A stretch of 64,000 bases of DNA from Sphingomonas glacialis (GCF_014653575.1 NZ_BNAQ01000001.1:1302001-1366000), one strand, 5' to 3'; positions 44,428-54,471 are shown, counted from the first letter of the stretch. Made by a program: numbers and translations. Notes: a model not told the origin generated them from the sequence alone.

Positions 44428-47013
44428 ATGATCAAATCCTACGTCTCGACCTTCGCGCTTGCCGCGAGCCTGGCCGCTGGCCTGCCACTCACCGCCGCGC
44501 ACGCCGAGACCGCGCCGCCGACGCCGGCGGCTCCGATCGCCGACCCCGCGCCCGCCCCCGCTGAAGATGATGCGGCGGAGGCGATCGTCGTCACCGCCAA
44601 GGCGACCCGCTCGGCCACCGCGCTGCCGGGCAGCGAAATGCAGAAGATCCTGCCGGGCATCTCGCCACTGAAAGCGATCCAGACGCTGCCGGGCGTGCTC
44701 TACATCACCGCCGATCCGTGGGGCTATAACGAGCAGAACGCGCAGATCTTCATCCACGGTTTCAGCGGGCAGCAGCTCGGCTATACGATGGACGGCCTGC
44801 CGCTCGGCGACCAGAGCTATGGCAATTACAACGGCCTGTCGCCGCAGCGCGCGGTGATTTCGGAGAATGTCGGCCGCGTTATCGTCTCGACCGGCGCAGG
44901 CGATCTCGCAACCGCCTCGAACAGCAACCTCGGCGGCACGGTCGAGACCTATTCGTCGGATCCGCTCAAGACATTCGGCATTCAGGCCGCGCAGACCGTC
45001 GGCAGCTATTCGACCTCGCGCAGCTTCGTGCGGATCGACAGCGGCACGTTCGGCAACGGCAACGCGGCCTATGTCTCGGCGGCGCGCCAGGACGCACGCG
45101 CGTGGGACTTCAACGGCAAGCAGGGCGGCTATCAGGTCAACGCCAAGTTCGTCCACGACGACGGCATCGGCAAGCTGACCGCCTATTTCGACTATAACGA
45201 CATGACGCAGCCGAACGAGGATTCGACCGTCTTCTTCAAGCCGTCGGCCGGCGGCACCGCCACCGCAGTGCAGCTCTACACGCCCTACACCAAGCCGTTC
45301 TTCTACCCCGACTTCACGACCTATCGGACGTCGTATCTCAGCGCGCAGGGCAATTCGCCGGCGGCGGTCGGCAGCAATTACCGCAATTATTATTCGGATG
45401 CGCAGCGCACCGATTTCCTCGGCTATCTGCGCTACGACGCGCATCTCTCGTCGAACGTGACCTGGTCGACGACGGGCTATTACCATCACAATGACGGCGC
45501 GGGCGTCGTCGCGGGGCCGCTCGGGCAGTCGATCACGACGATCCAGCCCTATCTCGACCCGGGCTATGCCAGCTTGCCGACCAACTGCCGCTTCGGCGCG
45601 AACAGCAACGGCGTCGCGCCCGCGGCCTGCACCGCACGCACGACCGCACAGCAGAGTGCCGCCGGCGCCGCCTTGGTCGCGGCGACCGGCGGGTCCGGCC
45701 TGGTCACGCGCACCACCGAATATCGCATCGATCGCGGCGGCGTGATCTCGGCGATCAATGCCAAGCTCGGCGCGCATACGATCGAATTCGGCGGCTGGTT
45801 CGAACGCAACAGCACGACGCAGTGGCGCCGCTGGTACGGCGTCAGCGTCACCAACCCCGATTCGAGCACGCCCTATATCCGCCCGCTCGACGTCGCGCAG
45901 CCGCTCTTCACGCAATATCAGGGCGAGGCGCGGATCAACCAGCTGCAGTTGCATCTGCAGGACACCTGGCAGGCGACCGATCGCCTGCTGCTCCAGGCCG
46001 GGTTCAAGACGAGCGCGCAATGGGCCGATGGCCGTTTCCCCGTGCAGCCCGTCCTCGGGTCGCTTTCGGGCCTCACCGGCGGCCTTCCGCAAGGCCGGAT
46101 CAACACGCTGCGCTGGTTCCTCCCCTCGGCGGGCGCGACCTATGATCTGACGCGCAACGAGCAGCTCTATTTCAACGTCCAGAAGAATTTGCGCCAGTAT
46201 CAGGCGTATCTCGCGGGCGGCGGCGGCCCCTGGTTCACCGGCAGCCAGGCGGCGTTCGATGCGTTCGCACGCGAAGGCAAGCCCGAGAGCAGCTGGACGT
46301 ATGAAGGCGGCGTGCGCAGCCATCGCAGCTTCGATGGCGTGCTCAGCGGGTTGGAAGCCCAGGTCAATTACTACCACGTCGTGTTCAACAATCGCCTGCT
46401 CGCGATCTCGACCAATCCGGGCGGCATCGCCGGCGGCGGCATCACCGGCGGAACCTCGATCCTGGTCAATGTCGGCGCGGTGCATACCGACGGTGTCGAC
46501 GCGGCCTTCACGCTGCACTTCGGCCGCGTTTTCTCGCTGTACAATGCGGCGTCGTACAATCTGTCGAAATACCAGAGCGACTATACCTCGACCGCGACCG
46601 GAATCGGCGCTGCGACGGGCACGTGCATCGGCGGCTATCTCGTCACGGCGGGCGTCGTGCCGACCTGCGGCAAGCAGCTGCCGGGAACGCCGAAATGGAT
46701 GAACAAGACCGTCGCCACGCTCGATCTGGGGCCGATCGAGGTGCAGATGATCGGCGATTACGTCGGTCGGCGCTTCGCCACCTTCACCAACGACGCGAGC
46801 GTGTCGTCCTACTTCCTGACCTCGCTGCGGCTCGCGGCGAAGGTGCCGGACGGCGCCACCCCGCTGCGCAAGCTCGAGGTCTCGCTCAACGTCACCAACC
46901 TGTTCGACAAGACGGGCGTCTCGACGCTGTCGATCGGATCGGCGACCAACAGCTACTCGGCCTATCCGATCGCACCGCGACAGTGGTTCCTGACGGTGTC
47001 GGCCGCCTATTGA
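44428..47013 (+). CDS. TonB-dependent outer-membrane receptor
   Basis: 861 residues. Seen: signal peptide (cleaved after AHA), a Pro/Ala linker, a TonB box-like EAIVVTAKATRS near residue 52, a plug domain (LQTLPGV-type KAIQTLPGVLYITAD, IFIHGFSGQQLGYTMDGLPL, NLGGTVETYSS), then a 22-strand-type barrel with C-terminal VSLNVTNLFDKTG and terminal aromatic residue in SAAY. Imports a siderophore, sugar or other nutrient; the substrate cannot be read. No regulator or ABC importer is adjacent. Confidence 0.93.
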   Translation: MIKSYVSTFALAASLAAGLPLTAAHAETAPPTPAAPIADPAPAPAEDDAAEAIVVTAKATRSATALPGSEMQKILPGISPLKAIQTLPGVLYITADPWGYNEQNAQIFIHGFSGQQLGYTMDGLPLGDQSYGNYNGLSPQRAVISENVGRVIVSTGAGDLATASNSNLGGTVETYSSDPLKTFGIQAAQTVGSYSTSRSFVRIDSGTFGNGNAAYVSAARQDARAWDFNGKQGGYQVNAKFVHDDGIGKLTAYFDYNDMTQPNEDSTVFFKPSAGGTATAVQLYTPYTKPFFYPDFTTYRTSYLSAQGNSPAAVGSNYRNYYSDAQRTDFLGYLRYDAHLSSNVTWSTTGYYHHNDGAGVVAGPLGQSITTIQPYLDPGYASLPTNCRFGANSNGVAPAACTARTTAQQSAAGAALVAATGGSGLVTRTTEYRIDRGGVISAINAKLGAHTIEFGGWFERNSTTQWRRWYGVSVTNPDSSTPYIRPLDVAQPLFTQYQGEARINQLQLHLQDTWQATDRLLLQAGFKTSAQWADGRFPVQPVLGSLSGLTGGLPQGRINTLRWFLPSAGATYDLTRNEQLYFNVQKNLRQYQAYLAGGGGPWFTGSQAAFDAFAREGKPESSWTYEGGVRSHRSFDGVLSGLEAQVNYYHVVFNNRLLAISTNPGGIAGGGITGGTSILVNVGAVHTDGVDAAFTLHFGRVFSLYNAASYNLSKYQSDYTSTATGIGAATGTCIGGYLVTAGVVPTCGKQLPGTPKWMNKTVATLDLGPIEVQMIGDYVGRRFATFTNDASVSSYFLTSLRLAAKVPDGATPLRKLEVSLNVTNLFDKTGVSTLSIGSATNSYSAYPIAPRQWFLTVSAAY

Positions 47014-47267
47014 GCACCTGTCGGAGCGGCGGTGTCACCCCCAAAGGGTGTCGCCGCCGCCGCGCTGCACAGGTGGGCAGGACGGCGTGGTCTCGCGCTT
47101 GCCCCAAAGGCTCCCAAAAAGCCCCCCGCCCCTTGCGCCACCGCTGCGCCACGCCCATTTCCTGGGGGCACGGAAACGACCACGGCGGTGCGGGATATGG
47201 GCGAACACGTCCGCCCGGCACATTCGCCGCGTCCGTGCACTGGATCCGCGATCAGAAAGCAGCCGAC
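47014..47267 (+). other. Intergenic region with long hairpin
   Basis: A nested inverted repeat at 47017-47076 (outer CACCTGT/ACAGGTG, inner GGCGG..ACCC / GGGT..CCGCC) follows the receptor gene. The rest, up to the PfpI-family gene, shows no gene. Confidence 0.5.
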
Positions 47268-47948
47268 ATGAAGATTTTGATGGTACTGACGTCGCACGAC
47301 CAATTGGGCGACACCGGCAAGAAGACGGGCTTCTGGCTCGAAGAGCTCGCCGCGCCGTATTACGTGTTCAAGGATGCGGGTGCGGAGATCACGCTCGCCT
47401 CGCCCGCCGGCGGGAAGCCGCCGCTCGACCCCAAGAGCAACGAGCCCGACAGCCAGACCGACGCCACGCGTCGTTTCGAGGCTGATGCCGCCGCAACCGC
47501 GCAACTCGCGGACACCGTCCGGCTCGATTCGGTCGACCAGGCCGATTACGACACCGTCTTCTATCCCGGCGGCCACGGGCCGCTCTGGGATCTGGCCGAG
47601 GATGCGACCTCGATCGGCTTGATCGAAGCGTTCGTCGCGGCCAACAAGCCCGTCGCCTTGGTCTGCCACGCACCGGGCGCTCTGCGCCGGGTAAAGGCGG
47701 CCGATGGCACGCCGCTCGTCCAGGGCAAGCGCGTGACCGGCTTCACCAATGGCGAGGAGGAAGCCGTCGGTCTGACCAAGATCGTGCCCTTCCTCGTCGA
47801 GGACGAACTCACCGCGCTTGGCGGCAAGTATGAGAAGACGAGCGACTGGGGCGTCCACGTCGTTCAGGACGGCTTGCTGATCACCGGCCAGAACCCGGCC
47901 TCGTCGGCGGCTGCAGCGCACAAGCTGCTCGACGCGCTCGCAAAGTAA
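47268..47948 (+). CDS. DJ-1/PfpI-family protein (class I glutamine amidotransferase-like)
   Basis: 226 residues. Seen: KILMVLTSHDQLGDTGKKTG, catalytic-pocket glutamate in FWLEELAAPYYVF, YPGGHGPLWDL and the nucleophile elbow VCHAPGAL (Cys near residue 135). This is the Hsp31/glyoxalase III-like branch of the family, known to detoxify methylglyoxal or act as a chaperone; the precise activity is inference. It shares a bidirectional terminator with the convergent OprB gene. Confidence 0.9.
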   Translation: MKILMVLTSHDQLGDTGKKTGFWLEELAAPYYVFKDAGAEITLASPAGGKPPLDPKSNEPDSQTDATRRFEADAAATAQLADTVRLDSVDQADYDTVFYPGGHGPLWDLAEDATSIGLIEAFVAANKPVALVCHAPGALRRVKAADGTPLVQGKRVTGFTNGEEEAVGLTKIVPFLVEDELTALGGKYEKTSDWGVHVVQDGLLITGQNPASSAAAAHKLLDALAK

Positions 47949-47955
47949 GCGACAC

Positions 47956-47984
47956 GGGGGAGGCGCGACCAAGGCGCCTCCCCC
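47956..47984. terminator. Hairpin between convergent PfpI-family and OprB genes
   Basis: Perfect 11-bp stem GGGGGAGGCGC / GCGCCTCCCCC with a seven-base loop and TCTCTT after it. Probably terminates both genes. Confidence 0.8.
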
Positions 47985-47988
47985 TCTC

Positions 47989-49452
47989 TTACAACGTAAT
48001 CGCGCCCTTCAACCCCAGCACCACGACCTCGTCGGCGCTGCGCACGCCACCGGGGTGGTGGATCCACTGAACGTTGGGCTGCAGCTCGAGCCACGGCAGC
48101 GGCGTCACGCTGTAATAGAGTTCGGCGGCATATTCGGCATCGCGCACCGGCTTGCCCGGGGTCAGCCGGTCGGTATCGGCCGCGCGCCCATTGACGTTGG
48201 TCCGCCCGAACGCGACGCCGAGCACGTCGCCGGGCAGCCACGTCGCGAGCCCCTTGTAGAACATTCCGACCACCGCCTGATTGTCGGTCACCGCGGTCGC
48301 GCGGTCGGTCTGCGTGAAATTGGCGAACACGCCGAGCCCGTCGAGTGACTTGCCGTCCTTCGACGTGCCGGTGATCTGCTGCTGCACGCTGACATAGCCG
48401 CCATAGCGCCCCGAATGTTCGAGCGGGGCGAGCCCGGTGATCGCGATCGGGCGACGGTTGATGTCGCGATAGACGTCGGTGCCATTGGCGGTCGTGTACC
48501 AGCCACCGACCTTGTACGATCCGACATGGCCGCCATCGCCGCCATGCGTCCACCCCGCCTCGAACGGGATCAGCACCCCCGTCGCGCCGTGCCAGCGTGC
48601 GACGAAGAAGTTGTTCTTCAGGTTGAGCGGATTGACCTCATAGACGCCTGCCTGGACATACACGCCGCGCCGCACATCGACGTGGAGGCGCGCGCCCCAC
48701 TGCCCGACCGGCCAGTTCTGCCAGTAATCGCCGACCAGATTGCCCGGCTGCGCGCCGCAAAAGGTCAGGTTTTGGAAGTGGCACGAGAAGACCGCGAAAT
48801 CCGACCCCGGATTGGTGCGGCCGAGCTTCACTTCGACCGCATCGCCGAGCTTCTGCTCGTACCACAATTCGGTGACACGGACGGTCTGCCCGCGGCCATA
48901 GACCTCCTGCACTTGCTGGAGCGTGCCCAGCCCGGCGACGTCGGACAGATTGTCGCCGCGCCGCCACGTCAGCGTCGCCTGCAACGTCCCGCCCTCGAGC
49001 CCGACGAGCTTGCCCATGTCGATCTTGGCGCCCATGTCGAACTGGCCGGTCTCGGTGATCGCCTGACGCCGCCCACCGGTCGGGTTGTAGGCGGTCTCCG
49101 ACGCGTAGCGCGCCGATACGTCGACACCGCGCGCGCCGAGCCAGGTGCGGCTGTTGCGCCAGTCGCCGAACAGGCCGGGCGGTGCCGCGCTCTGCGTATC
49201 GCCGATCTGCGAACCGGGCGAGGTATCGCGCGGGTGCGCAAGATGGTTCGGCCGATAGCGCGCGGGCGTTGGTGCTGCCGCAGGCGCTTCGGTCGCGGGT
49301 TTCTTGGTATCGTTCGCCGCGGGCGCCTCCGGGGCAGTCGGCGGCGGTGCGGGCGCGCCGATATCGACCTGTTGCGCCATCGCGCCCGCCGGCAGCAGCA
49401 GCGCGGCGAGCACACCCGCCGCCGCACTTGCTTGGAATGTCCGCACGATCAT
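47989..49452 (-). CDS. OprB-family carbohydrate porin
   Basis: 487 residues. Seen: signal peptide (cleaved after AMA), a Pro/Ala-rich segment, then the OprB domain: PPGLFGDWRNSRTWLGARGV, LWYEQKLGDAVEVKLGRTNP, FAVFSCHFQNLTFCG, a TELYYS-type strand AELYYSVTPLPWLELQPNVQ and WIHHPGG near the end. OprB porins form outer-membrane barrels for diffusion of glucose and related sugars. The gene stands alone, convergent with the PfpI-family gene. Confidence 0.9.
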   Translation of the reverse strand: MIVRTFQASAAAGVLAALLLPAGAMAQQVDIGAPAPPPTAPEAPAANDTKKPATEAPAAAPTPARYRPNHLAHPRDTSPGSQIGDTQSAAPPGLFGDWRNSRTWLGARGVDVSARYASETAYNPTGGRRQAITETGQFDMGAKIDMGKLVGLEGGTLQATLTWRRGDNLSDVAGLGTLQQVQEVYGRGQTVRVTELWYEQKLGDAVEVKLGRTNPGSDFAVFSCHFQNLTFCGAQPGNLVGDYWQNWPVGQWGARLHVDVRRGVYVQAGVYEVNPLNLKNNFFVARWHGATGVLIPFEAGWTHGGDGGHVGSYKVGGWYTTANGTDVYRDINRRPIAITGLAPLEHSGRYGGYVSVQQQITGTSKDGKSLDGLGVFANFTQTDRATAVTDNQAVVGMFYKGLATWLPGDVLGVAFGRTNVNGRAADTDRLTPGKPVRDAEYAAELYYSVTPLPWLELQPNVQWIHHPGGVRSADEVVVLGLKGAITL

Positions 49453-49595
49453 CGCTTTGCCTTACACCGAACCCGTCACTCGGCGTGCGATGCAACCTGC
49501 GGCGCGCGAAGGATAGCGGCCATCGCCCGAAGCTGCGCCAGTTGTTTGATTTCGGTTTAGAATGTCGCGCTTATGTCACAGGCGGATGGGCGCGT

Positions 49596-52500
49596 TTACC
49601 GCGCCTGCACCCGCCCGGTCCGCACCAGCTTGCCCCAGCCGACGCTGCGCCCGCGCAACGCCTGCGTGATCGCCTTCAGCACGACATAATACATGATCTG
49701 GCGATAGCCGATCCGCTGCGGGATGAGCAGCCACAGCAAACGCCACTGCTCGCGCCGCTCGAGCGCGAAGGCGACCGTCGCCGCGAGCAAGTCGATCGCG
49801 GTGAACACCAGCCAATAGAGCAGCATCTTGTCGACGTCGTGCTGCGTCTGCGCCCAGCCATGCGCCTGCACCGCGATATAGGTCATCACGAAGCTGACGA
49901 TCAGCGCGAGATCGATGATCGGCGAGATCGCCGCAAAGACGATCTGGAACAGGATCGCCTGCGGCAAGCCGACGCGCGCGAGGCCCGCCGGGCGGCCGGT
50001 CGCCATGATGCTGCCATGCTTCCACAGGCATTGCAGCGTGCCGAATGCCCAGCGGAAGCGCTGCTTGGCGAGGCCCTTGATCGTCTCGGGCGATTCGGTC
50101 CAGGCGATGGCGTATTGGTCGTAGGTCACCGCCCAACCCGCGCGCTGGATTGCGATGGTGAGATCCTGATCCTCGGCAAGTGTATCGTCCGGATAGCCGC
50201 CGACTTGCTGGATCGCCGCCAGCCGCCACGCGCCGACCGCGCCCGGCACCACCGTCATCGCGTTCATCCGCGCAAGCGCGCGCCGCTCGAGATTCTGCGC
50301 GGTGATATATTCGACCGCCTGGAACTTGGTGAGCAGATTGACGCGATTGCCGACCTTGGCGTTGCCCGCGACCGCGCCGATCTTGGGATCGTCGAACCAC
50401 CGCGCGAGACGCGCGATCGTCGTCGGCTCGAACTGCGTATCGGCGTCGAGCGCGATGACGATCTCGCCCGTCGCAAGCGCCAGCGCTTGGTTGAGCGCGC
50501 GCGCCTTGCCGCCATTCTCGAGCGTCAGCAACCGTACGCGCGGATCGCCCGCGAACGCCGAGGTCACGACTTCGCTCGTATCGTCGCTCGATCCATCGTC
50601 GATCACGATCACCTCGATCCGCACGTCGGTCGAGGCGAGCACGCCGCGCACCGCGCGTTCGATCACCAGTTCCTCGTTGAACGCCGGGATCATCACCGTG
50701 ACGAAGCGGTTGGGGTCGATCGCCGGGAACACCGTCTTGCTCTCGCGCCGCGCCTGGATCAGCGCGAGCAGCGACAGGATCACCGCGCGCGCGATGCCGA
50801 TGCTGATCGCGAAGAAGAAGATCCAGCCGAGCGCGACGACGCCGCCGCCGAGCACCGAGAAGATGAACAGATCGGTCTCCGCCGCCGCGCGGTCGGACGG
50901 CGAGAGCGTCGGCATCGCGACCGACTTGGGAATCCCCGCAAGCGCCGACACCGGCACGAAGGTGTACCCCTTGGCGCGCAGCTGGTCGATGATCTGCGGC
51001 AGCGCGGCGACGGTTTCCGAGCGGTCGCCACCGGCGTCGTGGAGCAGCACGATGTTGCGGCTGCACTGCGGGTCGGGATTGGCCGCATCGCATTTGCCGT
51101 TGGGGTCGGTGACTTCGTCGACCGTCGCGTCGATGATCGACTGGACGCCCGGCCGTTTCCAGTCGCCCGGATCGACGTGCAGGCCGACCGAGATATAGCC
51201 GCGATCCTGCGCCATCAGCGCCGGATCGATTTCGTCGGCGGTGCTCGGCTCGGCATCGCCGAAATAGGGCGCGCGGAACAGCCGCAGCGTGTGCCCGGTG
51301 AACGCCTGGAACAGCCGCTGCGTCGTGTTGAGCTGGAAGGTCGTCTCGGACTGCGAGGCGCCCGCCAGATTGGGATGGGTATAGGTATGGCTGCCGATCT
51401 CATGCCCCTCGGCGACCATGCGGTTGATCAGGCTGCGCTGCGTCAGCACGTTCTCGCCGATCACGAAGAAGGTGCCGGGCACCTTCTTTTGCTTGAGGAT
51501 GTCGAGGATCTTGGGCGTCCAGGTCGGGTCGGGCCCGTCATCGAAGGTCAGCGCGACGAGACCCGGCTTGTAGCCGGTCCGCGCGACGACATAGGGCGAG
51601 GGCAACGTCTGGAAGGTGACGTTGCCGATCGCGCCGTCCTTGGTCACTTGCGCGCGACGCACGCCTTTGACGGGGACGCCCGCGATCTTGAGGATCTCTC
51701 CGCTGCCGTCGATATCGACATCGGTACCCGCCGGAATGTTCTCGATCGCCGAGGCCGCAGGCAAGGTGCGATGCGCCCGCCCGAAGATCGACCACAGCCC
51801 CGGATCTTCCGACCCGAGCCGCCACAGCCCGATCCCGCTCAAACCGACTTTCTGCAGCCAGCGCATCTGGTTGTACGCCGATGGCGCATCGAGCATCCAC
51901 ACGACGTGGCGGCTGCCCGCTTCCTCATAGGCAAAGCCGCTATTGCCGCTCTGCCGGTCGAAGGTCGGCATGGCGCTCGATTCGCGCGCGGCTTCCCAGG
52001 CTTCGTCGATCGCGAGCGGTTCGCCCGTGCCGTCGTGCCAGTTATAGGCGTAATTGCCGATCGCGACGACGATCTTGTCGCGCGGCACGTCGCGCACCGC
52101 GCGCGACACCGATTGCTCGAACCAGCTTTGCGATGCGATCGGCCCGGCCTCGCCGCTGATCTCGTGCTGGTCGTAGGCCATCAGTACGACGCGATCGACG
52201 ACCTTGGCGAACGCGCCGATGTTCCAGCCGGGCTCGCCGCCCGCTTCGTCTTCCGCCGCGCCGACCGGCACCGCGATCCCGATCACCCAATTGCGCTTGG
52301 CGAAGCGCGCCTTGGTCTCGCGCAGGAAGGCGAGGAAATCCTGCTGTCCCTTGGGCGAAAGCTCCTCGAAATCGAAGAACGCGCCGCCTGCCCCGTTCGC
52401 GGCGAGCCACGGCTCGAGCGTATCCAGGAACTTCTTGCGCAGCTTGGGGTCGCGCAGCAGCGCTTCCATGCCGGCCGCATCCCATTTCCCGTCGATCGCA

Positions 52501-52988
52501 TTCTGGATCATCGGCAGGATCAGCGGGCGTGGGCTCGCGCGGTTGATGATCTCGCGGCCCGCGGTGTCGCGGAACACGGTGATGTGATGGTTGGGGCCCG
52601 ACACCGACACCCAGCCCGGCACGAGCCAGTCGAGCTCGCCGATATGGCGGCGCAGCGACGCGGTCGAGGACGGATCCCACGGCACATGGAAGGCGATCGC
52701 GAGCGGCTGATCGACCCCGACGCCGCGCGCGGGTGCACCGAGCAGCCGCGCATAGCCGCTAAGCCCGTGGCGCGCGCGGCGCAGCAGCGGCTCGTGCGGC
52801 GGCGGCAATTTGGTGATCGCCGCGTGCTCGGCCTCGACCGGGAGCAAGGGCGCGCGCGGCACCGCACCGATCGAAATCGCGAGCGCTGCCACCGCCATCA
52901 CCACCAGCAGCACGAACGCCGCGACCGCCATGGCGAACCGCCGGCGGCGCCGTCCCGAAGCATCGTAGAAAACGGGCGAGCGGCTCAT
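49596..52988 (-). CDS. Fusion of GH18-like, NodB polysaccharide deacetylase and GT2 synthase domains
   Basis: 1130 residues. Seen in order: one N-terminal membrane helix (about 20-42); a GH18-like domain with GGAFFDFEELSPKGQ near residue 200 and VVLMAYDQHE; a NodB deacetylase domain with ALTFDDGPDP near residue 483, HEIGSHTYTHPN, RAPYFGD and VLLHDAGG; two membrane helices; a processive family-2 glycosyltransferase with VMIPAFNEE near residue 764, DDGSSDDT, ALDADTQ, EDQDLT and QRFRWAFG near 976; then further helices. By analogy it may make, deacetylate and trim a GlcNAc-type polysaccharide during export. The polymer is not identified. Confidence 0.9.
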   Translation of the reverse strand: MSRSPVFYDASGRRRRRFAMAVAAFVLLVVMAVAALAISIGAVPRAPLLPVEAEHAAITKLPPPHEPLLRRARHGLSGYARLLGAPARGVGVDQPLAIAFHVPWDPSSTASLRRHIGELDWLVPGWVSVSGPNHHITVFRDTAGREIINRASPRPLILPMIQNAIDGKWDAAGMEALLRDPKLRKKFLDTLEPWLAANGAGGAFFDFEELSPKGQQDFLAFLRETKARFAKRNWVIGIAVPVGAAEDEAGGEPGWNIGAFAKVVDRVVLMAYDQHEISGEAGPIASQSWFEQSVSRAVRDVPRDKIVVAIGNYAYNWHDGTGEPLAIDEAWEAARESSAMPTFDRQSGNSGFAYEEAGSRHVVWMLDAPSAYNQMRWLQKVGLSGIGLWRLGSEDPGLWSIFGRAHRTLPAASAIENIPAGTDVDIDGSGEILKIAGVPVKGVRRAQVTKDGAIGNVTFQTLPSPYVVARTGYKPGLVALTFDDGPDPTWTPKILDILKQKKVPGTFFVIGENVLTQRSLINRMVAEGHEIGSHTYTHPNLAGASQSETTFQLNTTQRLFQAFTGHTLRLFRAPYFGDAEPSTADEIDPALMAQDRGYISVGLHVDPGDWKRPGVQSIIDATVDEVTDPNGKCDAANPDPQCSRNIVLLHDAGGDRSETVAALPQIIDQLRAKGYTFVPVSALAGIPKSVAMPTLSPSDRAAAETDLFIFSVLGGGVVALGWIFFFAISIGIARAVILSLLALIQARRESKTVFPAIDPNRFVTVMIPAFNEELVIERAVRGVLASTDVRIEVIVIDDGSSDDTSEVVTSAFAGDPRVRLLTLENGGKARALNQALALATGEIVIALDADTQFEPTTIARLARWFDDPKIGAVAGNAKVGNRVNLLTKFQAVEYITAQNLERRALARMNAMTVVPGAVGAWRLAAIQQVGGYPDDTLAEDQDLTIAIQRAGWAVTYDQYAIAWTESPETIKGLAKQRFRWAFGTLQCLWKHGSIMATGRPAGLARVGLPQAILFQIVFAAISPIIDLALIVSFVMTYIAVQAHGWAQTQHDVDKMLLYWLVFTAIDLLAATVAFALERREQWRLLWLLIPQRIGYRQIMYYVVLKAITQALRGRSVGWGKLVRTGRVQAR

Positions 52989-53196
52989 GCGATCGGTGTC
53001 CTCAGGGTGAAAAGATTAGGCTCGCATCGGTGCTTTGGCATGGCACAATCGCGACGCCAAGGTGACAAACGCTTCATCTGGCCCGACACAGTTTTCGACG
53101 GCACCCCATTCGGGCGCGCTGCCGTTCGACATTGGAGGTGTCTGCGCAGGTGCCTGCCGGAGACGCGCTCACGGCTGTTCGGGGCCAATGCTGCAA

Positions 53197-53273
53197 TGGT
53201 CGGGGCGATAGGATTCGAACCTACGACCCCTGGACCCCGAGACCAGTGCGCTACCAGACTGCGCCACGCCCCG
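53197..53273 (-). tRNA. tRNA-Pro (CGG anticodon)
   Basis: 77 nt with encoded CCA. Acceptor CGGGGCG/CGCCCCG, D arm with CTGGTAG, anticodon loop CTCGGGG (U33, anticodon CGG, G37), T arm GTAGG-TTCGAAT-CCTAT-like. The 31-39 pair is U-U. Confidence 0.96.
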
Positions 53274-53386
53274 ACACATTGCAGGGCGCAGCGCGTAGAC
53301 CCCCGTCTCGCGACTATCAAGCGGAAAATCGCCCCGCGTGCGCGCAATGCTCGACGCTGGCGCAATCGCGCTGCTACGCGGGCGGC

Positions 53387-53959
53387 ATGACCACCCTGGA
53401 AATCCTGGCGTTCGGGCTCGGGCTCGCCAATGTCACGCTCGTCGTGCTGCGCAGCATCTGGAACTACGTCTTCGGGCTGGCGATGGTCGCGCTGTATGCA
53501 GTCATCTTCGTCCATACCAAGCTTTATAGCGACGCGCTGCTGCAAGTGTTCTTCTTCGTCGTGCAAATCTACGGCTGGTGGAACTGGTCGCGCGTCAAAG
53601 CCCAAACCGGCGAGATCGCGGTCGGCACCCTGCCGGACCGCGAGCGCCTCCTGTGGCTGGCGGCGGCGGCGGTGGGCAGCGCGGGCTGGGGCTATGCGAT
53701 GTTCCGCTTCACCGATGCGTCCTTCCCCTGGCTCGATGCGACGCTGGCGATCGTCAGCGTCGTTGCACAGATCCTGCAGTCGCGGCGCAAGCTCGAGAGT
53801 TGGTGGCTGTGGATCGCGGTCGATATCGGCTCGGTCGCGCTTTACGCGGCCAAGGGCCTGAAGCTGACGATGCTGCTTTATGCGATTTTCCTCGCGCTCG
53901 CGATCTGGGGGCTGATCGACTGGCGCCGCGTCGCGCGACGGACGGCGGTCGTCGCATGA
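53387..53959 (+). CDS. pnuC: Nicotinamide riboside transporter PnuC
   Basis: 190 residues, about seven membrane helices. Seen: LRSIWNYVFGLAMVALYA, FFFVVQIYGWWNWSR (the conserved W-x-x-W motif of PnuC), LQSRRKLESWWLWIAVDIG and YAIFLALAIWGLIDWRR. PnuC is a SWEET-like facilitator for nicotinamide riboside, trapped by phosphorylation. Its stop overlaps the ATG of a NadR-type kinase (ATGA), making a complete uptake-and-trap pair. Confidence 0.92.
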   Translation: MTTLEILAFGLGLANVTLVVLRSIWNYVFGLAMVALYAVIFVHTKLYSDALLQVFFFVVQIYGWWNWSRVKAQTGEIAVGTLPDRERLLWLAAAAVGSAGWGYAMFRFTDASFPWLDATLAIVSVVAQILQSRRKLESWWLWIAVDIGSVALYAAKGLKLTMLLYAIFLALAIWGLIDWRRVARRTAVVA

Positions 53960-54471
53960 GCACGATCTGCCTGCACGGTCCCGAGAGCACGGGCAAATCG
54001 ACGCTGATTCCGCAACTGGCGGCGCACTTCGGAACGATCTTCGTGCCCGAATACGGCCGCACCTTCGCCGAGACGCACGGAACCGCGTTCACGATGGCCG
54101 ATCTGGTCGAGATCGCGCAGCAGCACGATGCGCAAACACTTGCGGCGCTGGCGACGGGCGCGGACCCACTGCTGCTCGATACCGATCCGTTGATGACCGC
54201 GGTGTGGGCCGACATGCTGTTCGGTCGTCGCGATCCGTGGTTCGACGCGTGGCACGGCAGTGCCGACCTGTATCTGCTGCTCGATATCGATTTGCCGTGG
54301 ATCGACGACGGTACGCGGATGTTTGGCAGCGTGGCCGAGCGCCAGCGCTTCTTCGATCTGTCGCGCGCTGAGCTCGACCGGCGCGGCCTGCGGTATGCGA
54401 TCGTTGGCGGTCAGGGCCCCGCGCGCCTCGCCGCCGCGCTGGCGGCGATCGCGGCGGCGGGGTTGGGCTGA
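53956..54471 (+). CDS. NadR-type ribosylnicotinamide kinase
   Basis: 171 residues. Seen: P-loop CLHGPESTGKSTLIPQLA at residues 5-22, PEYGRTFAE (as in the kinase domain of NadR), LLLDTDPLMTAVWA and a lid-like FDLSRAELDRRG. It lacks the adenylyltransferase and repressor domains of enterobacterial NadR, so it should only phosphorylate nicotinamide riboside to NMN. Coupled to pnuC by a four-base overlap. Confidence 0.9.
   Translation: MSTICLHGPESTGKSTLIPQLAAHFGTIFVPEYGRTFAETHGTAFTMADLVEIAQQHDAQTLAALATGADPLLLDTDPLMTAVWADMLFGRRDPWFDAWHGSADLYLLLDIDLPWIDDGTRMFGSVAERQRFFDLSRAELDRRGLRYAIVGGQGPARLAAALAAIAAAGLG

Noticed and set aside
53197..53273. tRNA-Pro considered with GGG anticodon
   Set aside because: A seven-base loop with U33 in the right place gives CTCGGGG and anticodon CGG; GGG would need a nine-base loop or lose stem pairs.
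49182..53390. 1402-codon open frame on the plus strand opposite the GH18-NodB-GT2 gene
   Set aside because: It is Arg/Asp/His-rich shadow sequence that also runs through tRNA-Pro; the minus strand carries clear catalytic motifs.
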